Shown here piece after piece: positions 1-13,200 of a DNA stretch of 64,000 nt; the first letter of the stretch is position 1, and every line of letters begins with the position of its first letter. Under the pieces are notes generated by a model, which was given only the letters and a program-made list of their open reading frames with translations, made no database searches and was not told the origin of the DNA. This DNA is from Helicoverpa zea (Eukaryota; Arthropoda; Insecta; Lepidoptera; Noctuidae): assembly GCF_022581195.2 (NCBI RefSeq), contig NC_061461.1, positions 8,990,001 to 9,054,000 on the forward strand, read 5' to 3'. Both the position numbers and the translations under genes were made by a program.

Positions 1-2759
1 AATACTGGACTTTGAACGACCCATTACAAAAGTTTACTGTGTCAATCAATTTTGTTACCCAGAAAGAACTTCTCGTATTCCGCTCAGCACTACCGGTAAC
101 ATTGTTTAGTTACGACCGGTGCACTACTTCCCAGGTACAAAAATATGAAAAAGACATTTGAAAGCTCTTGTAGTTTGTGACGTGAATTATTCACATCGCA
201 TCCACTCCGCCCGACAACAAAGCGTTCAAAACAATTCCACATCAATTTGCATACCCAACGGAAACCTAGTTTGACATTCATAAAGGCGCAATTTATGCTC
301 AATTAGTGCAAATTCTTGTTCCTCTTACCTCTAATTTTAATTCACCCGAAAATTCAACTCGACGTAAATCCTGCAAATAATACGATTAAGCCGAACATTG
401 CGCTCCGATTTGACAAAGGGGGAGCGAAGCAATTCTCTTCGTAGCAATTTGTCTGGTTCAGTGACCCTTTTCGGAGACATGAGTATTCTCCCGGCTCGGA
501 ACCCATAAACAATTCATCTTGTGAAATCTACGCATAGCGATAGCAGATTAGAACAGGGCCACTATGTATGCTCTCGGACTATCGATTCAAAAAGTACATT
601 CAAACAAATCATCTCCACTTTTCCCTCAAGCTATGCTGTAATAGCACCGTCTCTTTCCGCACGTGAGTGGAATGCTAAATTGTAATCCTAACTCGAGTTG
701 TTTCTGCACGTTCTACGGGAATAGTAAAAGGGACTTTGAAAAGTGCACTTTTAGAGTGTTTTTAGATTGCATGCGACAACTTGGGGTGCAGGTGTACCGT
801 GATCGTGAAACTGCTATGACTAAGCTTCCCTTTATATTGACTTTTCTGAATTGAATTGTCAAGAAACATCTGGAATTACTTTTTGTCTAACTCTGACTGC
901 CATTTGTAATAAAGATTTCAATCGAAAGTTGGCGCCAGTTTGCTATGAAAAGATTTATTTACAACTCGTTTTAAACTTTGCTAATGACTTGGTGCTTTGG
1001 TGTGGGAAATCCGGTTAGTCACGATGAAGACGTCTTCGGTAATTTAGTAAACGAAAACATTGTTTGACGTAATAGATTTGGCAACGTTACCTACCTATTT
1101 TTTTACCGCTTGAAACTTCGTTATGAATTGCAGCTGTTAATAATTCTTTAGTCAGGGATTCTAAAATTAGTTATTCGCGTTACATTTTAGTCGAAATTGT
1201 TTTAACTATTAATCAAAGTGTACGCTAGCCTACTTTTTGAGTAATTTCCAGTTACAATAAAAACTGCTTCTCTTTTTTGTGCAAATAGATTATTCGTAAT
1301 TAAACTGTCAAGCAGAATATTTATTACGATCTTAATAGAAAGTAGACGATAAAATTCTGTAAACATAGCGGTGTTTATTTTTGTGTCTTTATTTTAATGT
1401 AAGCAATTAAAATTGTATCCAAAGCATAATTTTAAATATTTATGACAGCAGTTACATAATTGGTTTTTGTCGTCTACTGCAGCCAACTCAAATTAAACCA
1501 GTTAATATATTTGAGATCGTAAACATGTTACTTATTGTCGTCGAAATTAATGCTTTGGAGTAGGAAAGCGCCGAACTCATAAAATGTAGATTATTCCTCT
1601 AGGTCATCAGGTGGAAATAATTTAAGCCGTAGATAAATTGAAATTTTAATATCGCTTATAATATTTGTATTTCTACTTATAGTTAGAGTGCGACACACTT
1701 ATTAAAGATGTAAGGAAGTTTTGCATTAGCAACTAGCGTTTCAGAGAAACCATTTCGAGTTGGATTGCTGCCAAAAACAAATCTACACCTCCCGGTCAAT
1801 TCAAATAAATTATCATTTGAGACTGACTGTTGATAAACAAGAACACAAGTGAAATGAAAATTTAATGATATTTAATGTTGAAATATAAACATCTGTCTAA
1901 TTTTATTTATAGGTTTAAGATAACCAGAGACATTTTAAGATCTAGGCTCAACTAACGATTAGTTGAGGAATTCCGATCGTTGTAAAAGACATGAAATATT
2001 AGTTGGCAATGGTCAGATCCCGAGAGGAATAATGTAGATGATCTAGATAACTGGTCACTGACCTTAAGCCATTTTCGCAGCGAACGATTTCCAAACGGCA
2101 GACCTATTCATACAACGATAAGTGTAGTTTAGTGTATATTGGAGTTTAAAAAACAAAATAGTTTAACAGAATGAGAATATATTGAAAATGGAGCGCGGCA
2201 TGCAAATTCGATTGCAAGCAGTGCCGTATCGGAGCATGTTTTAGAAAATATAGGGCCCTTGGATCTCGAGTAGCTCGGGTCGCCGTGAAACTTGCTTCGT
2301 GAATCGATTCAAAGTTTTCCTATAGCCGTGGAATTGGCTCTGAACTCACGCCCGTTTTTGCCGATACGTATGCATTGTCTCCGATTGTAACAGGTGTGAG
2401 TTTTGCATAAAAACCGACGCCTTATTATTTATTTTATTTATTCTAGTTTGGTATTCAATCTCGGAGTCTGAATCAATTATTATTTTTATGCAAATTGTTT
2501 CTCATCATCCTTATGGTAATGGCAATCTGTTTTATTTTTCAATGATAAGACATAGACACTCTCTCATATGTTGCATTTGGCTTTTCTATGTTTGTTATCC
2601 GTTAGAATTCTTCTTTTTAAATCTTTTTGGGTATCTATTGTGTTGCAATATGACTCACTGTTTACTTGGTATCCCTTACTTTTCTCATGTCCATAAAAAG
2701 TACCCTAATGCGTACCAAACAATGCATTCAGCTTTTACGTATCAAAGACGAATTTCTTC
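1..2759. other. AT-rich non-coding DNA
   Basis: No coding region is supported here. Open frames are under 75 codons and have the low-complexity composition expected by chance in AT-rich DNA. No tRNA, rRNA, inverted terminal repeat or tandem array was recognised. Probably intron or intergenic sequence. Confidence 0.6.
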
Positions 2760-3280
2760 TCATGGTCCGCCAATAAAAACTAACGTAAACATTCCAAAAA
2801 CATCAAAATGGGGTACGTCCATCACCCTTTGTGTGTGTTTGCCATAAAAATTCGAGAAAACACTTGAATAGAAGTTTTTATATGTAAATACCGTACGTGT
2901 CGAATAAATAAAGTCCCCCTCTACGACCGGGTCACCAGTGACATTGTAACAAGGATTAATGGACCACGGTTGCAAATTTATACCGTTATCGTCATATTCG
3001 TTTTGGAGATGTTCGTAAAGCGTGGCCCATTTCGCTTCATTGTGTTTAATAGCTTTGTACGTGAATCTATTCGGCTGACAGATCAAGGGCATATTGAACC
3101 TTCCATACTCAGCGTTGGTCATCGTTTTTGTTCGTGGCTCGTTGCCAAAAGTTTGGCTGTCAGTAAAAACAAACATAGTTAACCTGAGAGTCGTAACAGT
3201 AACTGAGCATGATTCATGTTCTTGATATAATTTGTTCGGAAATCTTTGCACGTAATCTTAGAAACGTGTTCTTTTTCCAT
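2760..3280 (-). pseudogene. Unrecognised coding-like fragment, probably frameshifted
   Basis: I do not recognise the family. A frame of 163 codons ends at a TGA at 2760-2762. It begins with GTG, not ATG, at 3251. Its first 45 or so codons look poor, but from the codons for MTNAEYGRFNMPLIC onward composition is protein-like: mixed codons, several Trp, Cys, Asp-Asn and Pro, one possible N-glycosylation site (CYNVTGD), and no low-complexity runs. A second frame, 3179-3280, starts with a proper ATG (MEKEHVSKITCKDF...) and runs 33 codons to a TAA just where the long frame becomes plausible. The simplest reading is one older coding sequence broken by a frameshift or small deletion near 3170-3200. 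No intron of workable size joins the two frames. It could be a decayed host exon, a mobile-element gene or an old viral insertion; nothing here decides between them. Confidence 0.4.
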
Positions 3281-4984
3281 CTTCTCATAATTGCGGTTGG
3301 TATATGGCATACATATAGGTAGCCAATATTATGCAGAGCCCGTTAGCTAACATGGAGGATTTCCGCAACATTATAGTATTATTCAAATAACATATGTCTC
3401 TAATTGAAGTATTTCTATAACACTTATACGGCTTATTGCATTAATATCTGAATAGTAATCAAAACGCTATTCTGTCTGTACCTATTTCATCATACAAATA
3501 ATTAAATTAAACGTGGTATTGGTTCTCAGAATCAATTATATCGTTGCTTAATTCAATGAACGCATATCTTTAGATCGTGATATTGTACTGAATAAATTAC
3601 ATTATAATTAAGTCTGAAGTAAATAGGATTGCTTTGAAATGGCATTTGTCTTCGTTAACACGAGTAAATGTTTAGATTCGAGTTTCAGACTCGTGTAATG
3701 CCTCGATGAGAGTATTATTCTGGGTTTATTCTCGTAGATTCCGTCAGACATCAGGACTGCTAGCCAATCTGTCTGTCGGTGTTTCTGTAAGCTTTTTCTC
3801 TTCATATATCACATCAACATTCATTTGATCCTTTGCCAAAACGTAATCTCATACTGTGAATCTTTTGATAGGTGGGTAACATGTTTCTTTCATTATGAAT
3901 GCCGGTAATAACAAAAACATTTTGATGAAAAAAAATCCCTAGCCAATGTCAAATATAGTCGCTTCCACAGCCAGGCATTTTCTTCTAAAGATTCGCTTTA
4001 CATGATCAGATAAACAAAGAAATTATGATGCTAACGGATTGGTATTCCAAACTTTACAGAGGAGTTAAGTAAGTATATATGCATACTTGAGCACCATTAT
4101 GTGCTGTATTTAATTAAGCTACGTCCAACTTTTTCGCTGTTAGCTACTGTATAAAACTTGAACATTGAAGCGAAGGCGTCAGTATTGTTACTCTTTCCAA
4201 CGAGTTGTTGATTCATTTAGAATAACAAGAGGGAGAGTATCTCGTGAAACTGTAATCGGTAAAGTTTTGTAACAACATCGGCCGACTTTCCACCTCCATC
4301 GGTAAAGTTAGTTAATGCGAGTTCCCGTGGCGTGCAGCGGATACGGATATCGATCGCGACAAGTGCGGGACGCCGGGATTCGTCTGGCAGTCCCGGGTAA
4401 CCGAACACCCCACGCCCACCCCACCCGGCTCCCGTCAAAAGGGTCTGTATTAACGTGCCACTCACTACTTTGTTCTTGTTTTGTTTGAAGGTTAATACTC
4501 ATTTTGACCTGAATGACGGAGTTCCATGTTCGAGAGGGGATTTTGAATTAAAGTCGTTGAGATTCTTTTGATGATAGATGCTCTTGTAGGCGTAACGACT
4601 AGCGACGGCAAAACGATTGTATGCCGACTGAATAAAAAATACTTTAGCTCTTTTGATACTTACTCCTACACATTCAATCAATATTTTAATAATCTTCTTC
4701 AGAGATTCTTTTTTTAGTACTTAGTCATAAAATCATTACGCAAGCATCATATAAAAATAATCCGTTAAAATAAACTGGTCTTTCCTGAAGATAAAATGGC
4801 TTGCACACGAATTAGATAACCTCCAGCCAGTTCGCGTTATACAATGTTACTCAATAGATAACTCTTGTTTATCACCTGTCGATATGGACTGTCAGCTCTT
4901 CAGAGATAGCGTATCGCGAATCTGTATCATTAAAAAGATGACCTTGCTTGTGCGGAAGGCGCAATGTGTGTGAAGTATAATTAA
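3281..4984. other. Non-coding DNA with a GC-rich patch
   Basis: No gene is supported. A GC-rich patch at about 4330-4440 interrupts the AT-rich background and produces two overlapping minus-strand open frames that share no recognisable domain. A TGACCTTG half-site, the inverse of the Ftz-F1/ERR core CAAGGTCA, lies near 4938. Function is not established. Confidence 0.45.
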
Positions 4985-5250
4985 TTATGCAAGCGTGTGT
5001 CTGGTGGGCCGGCGGTGCGGGCGGGGAGCGCGGCCCCTCCCTCCCGGCCAGCCAGTTTGCGCCATTCTCCCGCGTCGGCATCACTACGCTCGGTTACTCG
5101 GAACGGTTTACTGAACGCATCTTACCTTTCACCGCACTAGCGTCACATGTTTTTCGAATTTCTAATGTGCCGCGTGACGTCGTGAAGTGATTTTGGTGCT
5201 TTGTGGCCATTGTGGACCGTGGACCGTCCCCCGCCGAGCCACCGGTACTT
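4985..5250. promoter_or_regulatory. GC-rich island, candidate regulatory element
   Basis: About 250 bases are strongly GC- and CpG-rich between AT-rich flanks, with runs such as gcgggcggggagcgcggccc near 5015 and further GC-rich sequence to about 5245. No initiator, TATA box or coding start can be defined with confidence. The contrast with the flanks suggests an enhancer or promoter inside a host gene, but base composition is the only evidence. Confidence 0.25.
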
Positions 5251-6963
5251 GTCATGACTCATTGTTTACTATCGCCTATTAAGTAGTTCGCCGGCTTACA
5301 TAGTTGATTTATTATATTTATTTATAACAGCAATAACATTTTATTTTGTAAGCTCATACGGTATTACGTGTTATTATCGTATCACATTATGTTATGTAAT
5401 TTATATTTTCTCAAGTTACATCGAATAACTTTATGATACTTATTTGCATTACCTACCGCTTTATCTTCTGCTTCGTATTCGTGCTATGAAACTGGATTAG
5501 GTTTTGACATTTAGTTAATGTATTATCAGACCAGCTGTCTATCCACCTGTAACTTACCTATATTAGCCTAATTCCAATTAGCATTCCTTTCGTTGGTGAA
5601 ATGATATTACGTACTCGCAGAGTCTAATCTGCAACAGTGAACATGCATCGGAAAGCTAATTAGCATATAATGGTTTGAGCACGACCGGCTAGTACATACG
5701 TATACCTACATATGCATACTATAAGCTCGCATGCAGCTATGTAGGCGCAGTGCATACAAAGTAGAGATAGCCACACCCCGATAAGAGGACTGTCTCTCTC
5801 CCACCTCCACGTACTGGGCACAGTATATTATACAGCTTAACAGACCGTTAACTCCGAAGAGGTGTTTATGATAGTTCGCGAGAGTGGACTGGAGTTCCGG
5901 ACACCGGAATTAGATCAGTTTGAGAGTGTTGCGCATCACTAATCGAGGCACGCACAATGTGCGCCATATTGTTATTGTTTTTACATCGCCTTAGAAGGAA
6001 ACAGGTCGTTTGACTCGGTCTCGATGTTTGCTTTTGTTCTTTTCTAACTTCTTTGTTGGTCGTTATTGTTCCTTTGTTCGGCATGATAAAGCGACCGCTG
6101 CGGACGAGACTATTTATAAACATTCACCCGTCGATTGGAATATTTTCTATTGCGTTACTCCCACAATTATCGGAGAATTCACAAAGGTTACGACTCCACG
6201 AGCGATACTTTCTTTGAGTCTCCAACTACAATACAAGTCTTAAGTTATAGTCATAATACGACGCAGGTGCTGGCATAATTTAAGCTTTTGTTATTTTGCT
6301 TTTACGAAATAAAATATGACCGTAAAGAGCAATAAAGCCCGAATAAGGAGTTGAATAGTTCGCTAGACGCAGCGACATAAAGGCGGTACACGAATACCAC
6401 GGGCCGTCTACATCCCACGTACGCCCACTCCGCATGTAAAGGCAATACGTGAATAAATCTCACCTGACAACGCCGCCCGGGTCCGCACGCTGCCTTACAC
6501 ATAACCCGAGTTTATCTTACGCTAGTGGATTTAATAGAAACGTGAGCGATTCCAAGAAATTACCGATTTATTTCCAATGTGAAACAACAATGTTTCCTTT
6601 GAGAAAATTACATTTTGATAGTTCATTTTATTAAGCTTTGTATGTGGATGTGACAATAAATAGCTATCGCGAGAATTCCCAACCAATTCAATTGTTCCAC
6701 TACAAAAAAATGTAACAGAATGTTGTTATTCAGAGTTGACGAACTGCGGAGAGCCGTGGAGATGGAAGGAACAAAGCATAAGTTGCGACTGGCTGTCAGG
6801 CGACATACCCAACTTATTTATGTTCGGCTGTATCTAACCGCATCGTAGGCGTGCTGTTTTGTATGTAAACCACATACATTTATTATATGACGTCATAAAA
6901 CGATACGAGTTATAAAATACCCGTTGCCTTTATTAGCTTTGTCGTAACTTTGATTTATTATTC
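5251..6963. other. Non-coding DNA
   Basis: No coding evidence. A perfect TGACGTCA octamer (CRE type), within the 12-bp palindrome TATGACGTCATA, lies at 6886-6897. Short open frames at 5.9-6.6 kb on both strands have no recognisable protein features. Confidence 0.5.
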
Positions 6964-7173
6964 ACTAGCTTTTGCCCGCGACTTCGTTCGCATGATATAG
7001 TGACTTCCTGCATATTTTTGGTTTGACCAATAGATGGCGCTATATGTCCGGAATAAAAATTATTTTTATATATTTTTTTTTAATAAAAACTATCCTATGT
7101 CCTTTCTCAAGTTCCAAACTATGTCTGTACCAAATTTCACACAAATCAGTTCAGTAGTTTAGGCGTGAAGAAA

Positions 7174-7204
<31 letters not shown>

Positions 7205-7237
7205 GTTACTTTCACATTTATAATATTAGTTAGGATT
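6964..7237 (+). mobile_element. Interspersed non-LTR/SINE-type repeat tail
   Basis: The segment starts with actagcttttgcccgcg and continues through 'gatggcgctatatgtccgga', 'actatcctatgtcc' and 'caaatttcacacaaatcagt'. It then has a GACA microsatellite (about 7175-7205) and ends in ttcacatttataatatta. This order of blocks is a very common repeat tail in lepidopteran genomes and is shared in diverged form with copies at 30349-30537, 56975-57140 and, inverted, 27903-28062. It has no coding capacity. The exact retrotransposon clade cannot be settled without a repeat library. Confidence 0.75.
7175..7205. repeat. (GACA)n microsatellite
   Basis: Seven or so tandem GACA units sit inside the non-LTR tail, at the place where this repeat family commonly carries a simple repeat. 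Confidence 0.85.
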
Positions 7238-10200
7238 ATGTTACATCTTAATTTGTTTTGGCTTTGGTCTGATAAACATCAACAATAATACATCTAAGTA
7301 TTAATAAGCAAAACAATATAATATTATTCCTTATTCAAATGATGAATTCAAGAAGTAACATCAACGAATGAAAGTCGAACTAAGTGGGCAGAAGCTTCTG
7401 TTCGAAATGGTATTTGAACCCATTAAAATGCGATAAAGCGATGTAACTTTCAAATGTAGTTATAAAAGTAATCTTTTCTTTATTGTGGTGCCCTAGTTCG
7501 TGTATACTCTTCATATTAATAATATACCCTTTTACTTATTGCTACTGCACAAGACATTAATAAAATAGCTTTGGGCCTGATCCAAATTTCAGTTGTATGT
7601 AGCTCTGTTTGTTTAATCTTTTAAAGCCTTCTATACAGCTTTTTGTATTGTCTTTTTACCTTACTTCCGGTACTTGATAAGCGTTTATTATTACTTTGCT
7701 ATCTCCATCATCATCTTCATCTTTATTATCATTATATCCTTAGTCATAATTATAACGTATGTTCTTACGCAGTTATCTTGAAATTATTATGATGTTAAGT
7801 GTTTCTTTTTACCACATAACTGTAATGTTTAATTTATTACGTTAACGTTCTGAGTTAATCATTAGAGCTTCCTGTTTGGCGATACTTAATAATCAACATA
7901 CCTTCCCACTTTACATGGAAATACATACCATGAATTAAACATCAGACGTCGTTTTAGTTTTAAATATTTGCAATTCACAATAACGAGACAAGGAATAAGT
8001 GTACTTTCGAATTCAATAATCAGATACCAATAATGGAAAGTTTTATAAAAAGGAAATTGTTTATTTGAATGTGCCTCACGAAAATGCATCTCAAAAGGCA
8101 AAATAAGTTAGTACAGTCATCATAATTATTACCAGTTAGTAGCCGTATCGACTTTATAATCTAGTTAGCGAGTCTGGCCCCAAAGGCTTAGGACCGGACT
8201 ATGAATACCGGTTTCTAGTGAGAACAGAGGGGGAAGTGGGGCGAGCCAGTCCGACCAGTCGAGTTGCTCTCCTGCCCCCGGCTCCACGAGATTGAGAGAT
8301 AAATGTACCGGGAAATACTCGTATGAACAAGTCCCGAGGCGCTATGTTTTTTCTCTCCACAAGCTTGAGAAAGTTCGTGAAATTGTATACCCGTGAATAC
8401 GGAACGAACCGCGTAATATAACGCTCAACAATGATAAACGCTTAATCATCTTGAGTAATCACAACAATCCTCCGTGGCGTTGCATAATGGAAATCATAAC
8501 AACGAAGAATGATTACAATGCATTTACTAGTACTTGGTATTTTTATAAGAAATGCGATAACACGCGATTTTATAGTAGTCGAACAAATAGATATGAGCGT
8601 GAACTTCATATTACATTGATAAACAATACGAGTATTAATTAGACACATGCCATAAAAAAAGATTACAAAGATGGTGTAATGTACGCTTGAACGGATTAAA
8701 CTTGGTGATCCGTTTAAACCAATTACCGCAAGTAGAGAACATACAAAGGAGAGTGTAACAGTATTATATAAATTATGTTAGACGCATTCATTGGTAGACA
8801 AAGGTCAGGCGAGCGTGCACTTGCGTAACGTTTGTAAAGTGTTACTCCTGAGACAGAGTTCCGTGCATCTGCATTATGCAATGCTTCTCGTTAATGCAGA
8901 CGAGTATTTCTTTGGAGCAGAGCTAGAATATTTTGACGTATGTCAGTTTATTCAAGCGTGTTGTAAATATTAGGATCGTACTCGTCTTTTGTTTTGTTCT
9001 CGTTTTAGGGGGACCGATCGTATTGTACTAGAATTTTTGGGCAAAATTTGTGGTGCTATACCTTTTTGGAGCTTTTAACTTCACATTCCATATCAAATAT
9101 TTCTGCTAACCATTTTTGAATTTATTCTCTGACTATAAGTATTCATACATTGTTATTTCAATTCAATTCTGGATTAACAACTTTATGTTCTTTAACTTTT
9201 ATAATATTTTCTTTATCGCGATCGTGACTAGCGGAACATTTACATAGCAAAGGTTTATTTAGAACAAGATTAAGTGTTTACTAAGCAATATCAGCACTTC
9301 AACGCTTTGAAGTAGATCGAAGCCGTTAACCTCTCGTGTTCAAATTAACCAATTAATCAAAGTCCGTCTATTGTGTACCCACGTATCTATTATCACGATC
9401 TCGTGAAAGCAGAATCGATCAATTTATCTTGGTTATTTTGTCGATATTACCCTTCGGGGAGCGGGCGGTGTCTATAAGGTGAACTTGGAAATAAATCGCT
9501 GTACTGTTGCCGGGGACGTTGATCTGCAATGTTCCGTGTAAACATTATACACGTGTCATGGATCATTTGTACTTGTTTCAACTTCAGCTTCGTCACGAAT
9601 TTTCGTGTAATTTTAAAGGATTATGATGCCTGTGTTTGGTGCTGTAGTACGTGGAACGTGTCAATAATCCGCTTAGTATTTTCCGACGCTCGTTTAGTTT
9701 TTGTGTGCAGCTGAGGTGTAAATCCTTCCCTTTTTAATGGCCATTAGAGTTTTTGTAGCATTTTTGTATTTTGCCTGTTGTAGGTTTTATATTTCACCCA
9801 TGGAATACGTTTTAAAATATTCCACATGGTATATCTCTTTTTATTAAATCGTAAATATGTTGAAGAATATTCACATTTTCTCAAACATCTCGGTAATAGG
9901 TGTAGCTCCGTTGCTAGGAAACCGTCAAAGGCTGCTCGTGCCAAGACTTACCCGGGAAATTGCTCCTCCCAAGGCTTGTAGCAAAGCTCTTTAACATTTT
10001 AGCGATCAAGTAATTTTAACGTGTTTCTTTTTATAGCTTAAGGCAAATTGGAATTCATAACATTTTTGTCTTTTTGTACTTACACGTTTATGAAAATTTT
10101 TATTTTATTCTCAAATATTTTTGGCTTGTTCTTTTCCCTGTTTTGTCCGTGAACTTGTTTACGGATGGAGCAGTAAACATGAAAAGCAATTTGCTGAAAA

Positions 10201-13200
10201 CATTTACAAATCCAGTTGAGAGTCTGAGTAATCAATCCGGACTCCGGACGTGCTTAGGTATAGGACCAGTTGACTTTAGTGTAGATAAGTGAGTTGATAG
10301 TACCGTTGCTATAGAACATGGTTCAGTACACTCCGTCCACAATGCTCAGCTTGTTTATTGTGTGTTTCAAAGGGAAACACACAAAGGCACGATACACAGT
10401 GTGTAACGTGCGGTACAACGCCACCACGGAGAATATAAACGATCTGATTGTGTTCCCATTGAATTTACTTGCACTATACAGCTTTCATGATGGTGGAATA
10501 TTAATCGTTTATAAGTTCTATTTAGAGCGATTGTGAAAGGGTTTATTGGGTACGAACTTGCGGAGAATTCAAACAGTATAATAATAATGTCATATTTCAT
10601 ACAAAATGCGGAACTTTATGCATATATTATCACGCGGATTTTAAAGGCATGAGAACTTGAGTCATCGGGCATAACTCAGCTATAGAATGTAGAACATATC
10701 CTGTTGATTACCATAATGCAAATCATTATTAATGAATCGTTAAAACTAGGTTACATTGAAAGCGAAGGAACGGCTGCGAAACACTTTATTCAACCGATGT
10801 ATAACGGAGACCATTTCCTTTAAGTCAATTTTATCTCATAACGGTCCCAAGGATTTGAATGGGGTGAATGTACCGTTTTCGGGCGCGAGAAAGCGTTTCC
10901 GAGGGACTGGTCTTTGGAAAATTCACTTAATAGCTTATATTGTAGGAAATTACATGAAGCCCGACCTTTTGTGTATTGAGTTGGCTTAAATTAGAAAATG
11001 GTGTTGTTACCTTGCCGTTAAATGTTAGTCAGGCTCTCATTAGCAGTTTTATGTTTGCCTTTCGTGACGTTCTGTTTGCAAAAACCGTCGAGTCACGCTC
11101 TATTTTTCAGTAGCACGTTTCTTTAGATGCTACGTAACTAGGTATTTAGTTTTCCTCAAACAACATCATAGTGTTAATATGAACCTCAAAATTTTGATCT
11201 GCAAACATGTTACTGTTTCAAACCATGTAGTGCTATGTCTTTGCTAGTAAATCACGTTTATGTATGGGTAAGCAGGAAGTGCCTTTAGCTATGGTCCTTA
11301 TAGGCTCATATCACGTTAAGCGCTTATGGGGTAAGTAGAACAGACACTAGTAACTTATACCGCTTTGAGCTAAATGTTGTGCGTATATTGTGAAACGCTT
11401 CGCTTTCAAACGCCATACTGAGATTGAACTGGGAAAATCTGGGATTTCGCAAAATTGATGAAGAGAGAAAACGAACCTATTTATTACAATAGAGATGTTC
11501 TTACCGATTTCTTCGGTCAATCGACGGGGCCAAAGTTTATTTGGTTAATCCAAATGGAAGAAAGAAGTTTTTGTTTAATTTGTAATATTCATAAAGACCC
11601 TTGAAAGAATTCCGAATTTAGATGAGATGAAATTGTTGAAGAGTTTTAACGTGGAGGGAATTATTCTATTGTTATTATCTACTTACCTACCTTATTTGAG
11701 TACCTATGTATCTGTTTTATTCTAAAAACTATAAGTAGCCAGTTCTAACGTCAACATGAGAGCGAATGACCTTATTCGTAATATGGCATTAATTGCTCCT
11801 CGTTTTAACAAGTCGATTGCAATTGCCCCAGTGGCTATTTGTACCAGGTCTATTAAAAGTCGGGTCCACGAATCGAGGCTCCTTCAATCTAAAGACTAGT
11901 TAATATTAATTGGACGTTCATGTCTGCATATTAAAGAGTTTTCATATTTATTATCGTAGTTCAAAATCGTTATGGTTTCTGTCGAAATCTGTTCAATTCT
12001 GAGTATACTTTCTTTTGCAGTTACAAATAAAAATAATTATTATGTTGTAAAACGCTGGAGCCGTTTTTTATTACGCGGAAGTATAAAATATTTAAAAAAG
12101 CGAATACACAGAATTTTTATTGCTGTAAGTTCGTACATACCTATACATTTTTTTTACCTTCTTGCATGATAAAATCGGCTTTTAATTATATCGCTCTGAA
12201 TTTTCCGAGATTATAAAGTAAATTAAATTAAGCACGGTTATGCTGTAGGTTGAATATTTTTATGCAAAACATTTTGGTTCGTAGTTAAAATATATTTTTT
12301 TTATTTGAAATTGAATACTCTCTGTGTTTTCATCGAAAATTACGTACAGAATTCAACAGAAAACAGTATATTAAAATTAACAATGGAAAAATTTACTTTC
12401 GGCCTTACATTATAATTACTTGGAGGGTAAAAGTACGATTTGTAACCCTCGCAGTGAAATCTCATTAAGGGGAAGGATGGGTTTGAGCTGTCACGCACAA
12501 CGTTCTGTACATAGCGATAAAGGGTTAAGGGTCTAACATACCCCCGCGGAGGGGTGAATGACACAATAAAGAATGACAAGACATAAAATAGACCGTCCGT
12601 TTTATGAGAACTTGCGTCAAGAGAAATGTGTTTATTTGAAACTGTTAAAACCAAGGTTACTCGTAAGAATTTTGTGAAGTGCAAGTGCCAACATTGTTCG
12701 AGTAACTGCTACGCTTTCTACTATTTGTAATCGTCATTACATTGTATAATATATATATATGTACAACTTTATTTCAATTATCTTCAGTGCACTCACAATT
12801 ATATTCTGCAGTCATTTCATCGTAAAAGACTGAACTTCTCATAACAGTTTATAATTCGAATATTGAATTTCAATTGTTTTAAAAATGACACATATCACAA
12901 ACGAACTAACGGTGGACCATTGCCAAATATTTGAAGAGAATTCTCAGAAAAGAGATAAGTTTTTCTTGGAAAGTATGTAAACTAAAGTATTTGTATTGTA
13001 GAGCTATATATAGGAGAACGCGGGTGGAAGATAATAGCTCCCATTATAGAATATTTCTATAATAGGGCCTATTAGACTCCGCCTAATCACTATGAGACCT
13101 CCCACGACGCTAGACTTATGTCCTATTTTATTTAAGTATACATACTAACGTTTGAGAGCAAACTTTGTACTCGTAAATAAACAATCAAACATCTGGTTTT

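Noticed and set aside
2488..2847. 119-codon plus-strand frame
   Set aside because: It is rich in Phe, Leu, Cys and His from AT-rich DNA, overlaps the better minus-strand frame at its 3' end, and has no domain.
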